DNA of 64,000 nucleotides. Origin: Undaria pinnatifida. Its lineage: Eukaryota > Sar > Phaeophyceae > Laminariales > Alariaceae. The notes under the pieces were generated by a model. That model ran no database searches. It saw nothing but the letters and a program-made list of their open reading frames with translations, and was not told the origin of the DNA. Both the position numbers and the translations under genes were made by a program. The stretch is from contig JABAKD010000027.1 of the NCBI GenBank assembly GCA_012845835.1, positions 15,658,073-15,722,072 of the forward strand. Reading direction: 5' to 3'. Shown here in pieces: positions 61,706 to 64,000 of the stretch (position 1 is the stretch's first letter; each line of letters starts with the position of its first letter).

Positions 61706-64000
61706 CTAAGCTATGAACTCCTATGGGCTGGTCGGTGTTACTTGTGCGGTGGCTAATGGCGGTGGATAATTGCTTTTCCCTCAAGAAGTTTGTCCCCCTT
61801 TTCAACTTGCCACACCCCCCGGGATTCCAAGACAACCACATCCTCAACAGGGAAAAGGCTTTGTATTACATTTCCGTCCATAGAGGTACTGCACCACATT
61901 ATTTCTACCATAGTTTTCTACTCCATCCTATCGCAAGAGAAAACGACGTCTCCCACTCTCTCCCCGCTTAGACCATTGCGCGTGCTCCTAACGGCAAACG
62001 CCTGCCTACAGAGAACTCGCGTTCGGATGCGGCAAATGATGCTTCAACCGGACGACGCCAGCGCAGAGGTATAGGGATGCACTCGCACGGTCTTTTGCCC
62101 CCCGCCCTAGGGGCCGGCTTCGACTGCATTATCCGTGCAGTGTCCTCCTCGAATTTCATAGATTTGTCCTCCAAGTTTGTAAAAATTATCCCCCTCGAAA
62201 TTAAAACTATTAGCGCCGTAAGTTCGCAGGATTTGACGAAACAAAAAATTAGTCGGTAGCTGCCGTTAGCCACCAAACTGACTTTAGTTGGCAAGTGGGC
62301 TGGAGAAGCCAACTGGAGGCCCGACGACTTGCCGACTGAAGTCAGGCGAAAGCGAGCCAAATTAGTCCCTCCCGGCCGATTTGGGTCCGCTCAAATATGA
62401 AAAAGTACAACTTGCATTGAACACTCCTTCCTACAAGAATGGAACCTCAATAAGTCGGATAACCGGTATTTCCGAGAAAAGACTGTTAGTCCGACTGAAG
62501 ACTGGTTGGTGACTCAAGTCGTGCCGACTCACAGCTCTAATTATATTAAAAATATATATAAACTTGTCTGGCGCAGTCGGTCGCTAGTCGAGCCCTTTCC
62601 CGGACCTTTCGCTAGCCAGCGACCGTGAGTGGCCAGCACCAGGGACTTTTCGTGGAAACAGCTATTATCTTCTAACTTTTGGGGAGTAGCTTTCAGGACT
62701 GCCAGTTAGTTAGACCACGGTGGAGACGGTCACGTCAGTTTAGTGCCTCAACAAGTAGTTGGGCTAGATCGTCAGCAACATTGTCATGTCACCAGAAGGG
62801 AGAAAGCTGTTGTTGCTCTGGTCTGCTTGCCTGCTGCCGCTGTTGTTGCTACTACTGCTTGGCTGTAGCTGACCACTGCTTGGCTGTAGCTGACCACTGC
62901 TTAGCTGTGGTGCTCGGTGTGCAGGTGTGTTTACTCTGTGTTCCGTGTGTACTGGGATACCTGTACCGGGCAGATACATGCCGCGAAGCAAACCTCGACC
63001 TTCGAACAACGCCAGCCAACATCGCCTACTACAGAGAGGTTCAGTCGTGCCAAGTGATACTACCGGCAGTATATAGCGCAAAACGTACACACGCCTTCAA
63101 GCCAAAACTGAACTACATGTTTAGCATAAAGTTAGACAGCGCCATGACAGGAAGAAAAGAAGAGCATGGCGGAAGCGGGGAAGGTCCCGCCCTGCTCTAC
63201 TCTGCCTGTGTGCTGCCGCTGCTGCTACTGCTCTGCTGCTGTACCATGTGTCTCATGCATTGGTGCGGTGCGTGTGTTTGTTTTTTGTGTGATAAGACAG
63301 CACCACATATGTGTAGGGTATAATTGACTTTTTTTTTTCTTCGGACACATCTCTTCGTGCTCGCACCTTTGTCCGACACGTTACGGGGGGTGGGCACAAT
63401 TCGACGGTTGGGGTCACATTGCCCGAGGTTTGGGTGCGATCCGTGCAGTGTCGCGCGTGGCAAGTCTTTTAAACTTTTTTGGTCATGGGCACGGATAAGG
63501 CACATCCCCGGGTTTCCGCAACATCCAGCATCGTGCGCGCGTACAAAGGGTATACCTTTTTTACAAAGGGTATATATAGTTTTCAAGGTACTATACCCTT
63601 TGCGCGCATACCAGACCCAGAGGTATAACATAAGCAGTCGGTCTGGTGTTTGCCCTCTCATGAACACAGCCATGAACACAGCCAACACCCAAAGAGCACA
63701 ACAACGTTAAAAAACTGCCGCCAAGTAGCACCACCAGCAGGTTACACCGTGCGTGTGTGGCACATTCATCTGCGCCGTACTGCTGCTGCGGCTATTGATT
63801 TTTTCGGGGCTTGTGCTTCGTATATGTAATTGATTACCTGTCTTTTGCTGCTGTTGTGGGCGGCATCGACATTCTGGACGAAAATGTTAGCACCATTAGG
63901 ACCGTTTGGATTCAAGACTGTTGTATCAATGATTCTCATCATACTTCGAAGTATTATATTTTCGATCATGAATTTGTGTTCTTCCCCCCCCGCGAACACA

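Larger units (their letters stand above)
60800..64000 (-). other. UBA1 intron upstream of exon 60668-60799
   Basis: No further E1 exon recognised. It contains family B, the SINE, a 21-bp duplication at 62857-62905 (GCTTGGCTGTAGCTGACCACT) and an inverted CAAAGGGTATA/TATACCCTTTG pair (63544-63601). A short open stretch with donor AGACAG|GTAATC near 63840 has no E1 homology that I can see. Confidence 0.5.

Noticed and set aside
63766..63999. Possible further upstream UBA1 exon
   Set aside because: A good donor (AGACAG|GTAATC) is present but the peptide does not resemble any E1 segment expected before exon 60668-60799.

Overview
This is nuclear DNA of an intron-rich, repeat-rich eukaryote. Long spliced genes, splice-site-bounded exons with G/C at third positions, abundant trinucleotide and G/C homopolymer tracts, and decayed Ty3/gypsy and LINE elements together suggest a brown alga of the Ectocarpus type. 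That assignment is an inference from style; no search was run.

Two protein genes are supported and they converge. On the + strand, 4231-14711 holds a nine-exon gene for a KH-KH-SAM protein of the Bicaudal-C type (681 codons, frame closed across all exons). On the - strand, 60799 down to 29684 holds 22 exons of ubiquitin-activating enzyme E1 (UBA1). It covers the second part of the first half, the adenylation domain, the catalytic cysteine domain and the C-terminal ubiquitin-fold domain, ending in a stop. The N-terminal exons lie beyond base 64000. About 15 kb of repeats separates the two 3' ends.

The rest is mobile and repeat DNA. Bases 285-1959 and 2948-3174 are two hAT-like non-autonomous elements with CAGGG termini and G-quadruplex-prone GGGTC arrays. 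Bases 25327-26003 and 26341-26680 are long foldback elements. UBA1 intron 17 (34245-44114) carries a nest: an LTR retrotransposon (34323-43663) was invaded by a LINE (38357-41721, 12-bp target duplication), which was invaded by a short inverted-repeat element (39956-40207, TTTA duplication). Just inside the 5' LTR is the complement of an entire tRNA-Ser, CCA included, instead of the usual short primer-binding site; this is the most unusual feature of the window. The LINE family ends in poly(C) rather than poly(A). A tRNA-derived SINE, several dispersed families, two copies of a composite tandem-repeat element and many minisatellites fill introns and spacer. UBA1 introns also contain decayed partial copies of its own exons 5 and 12.
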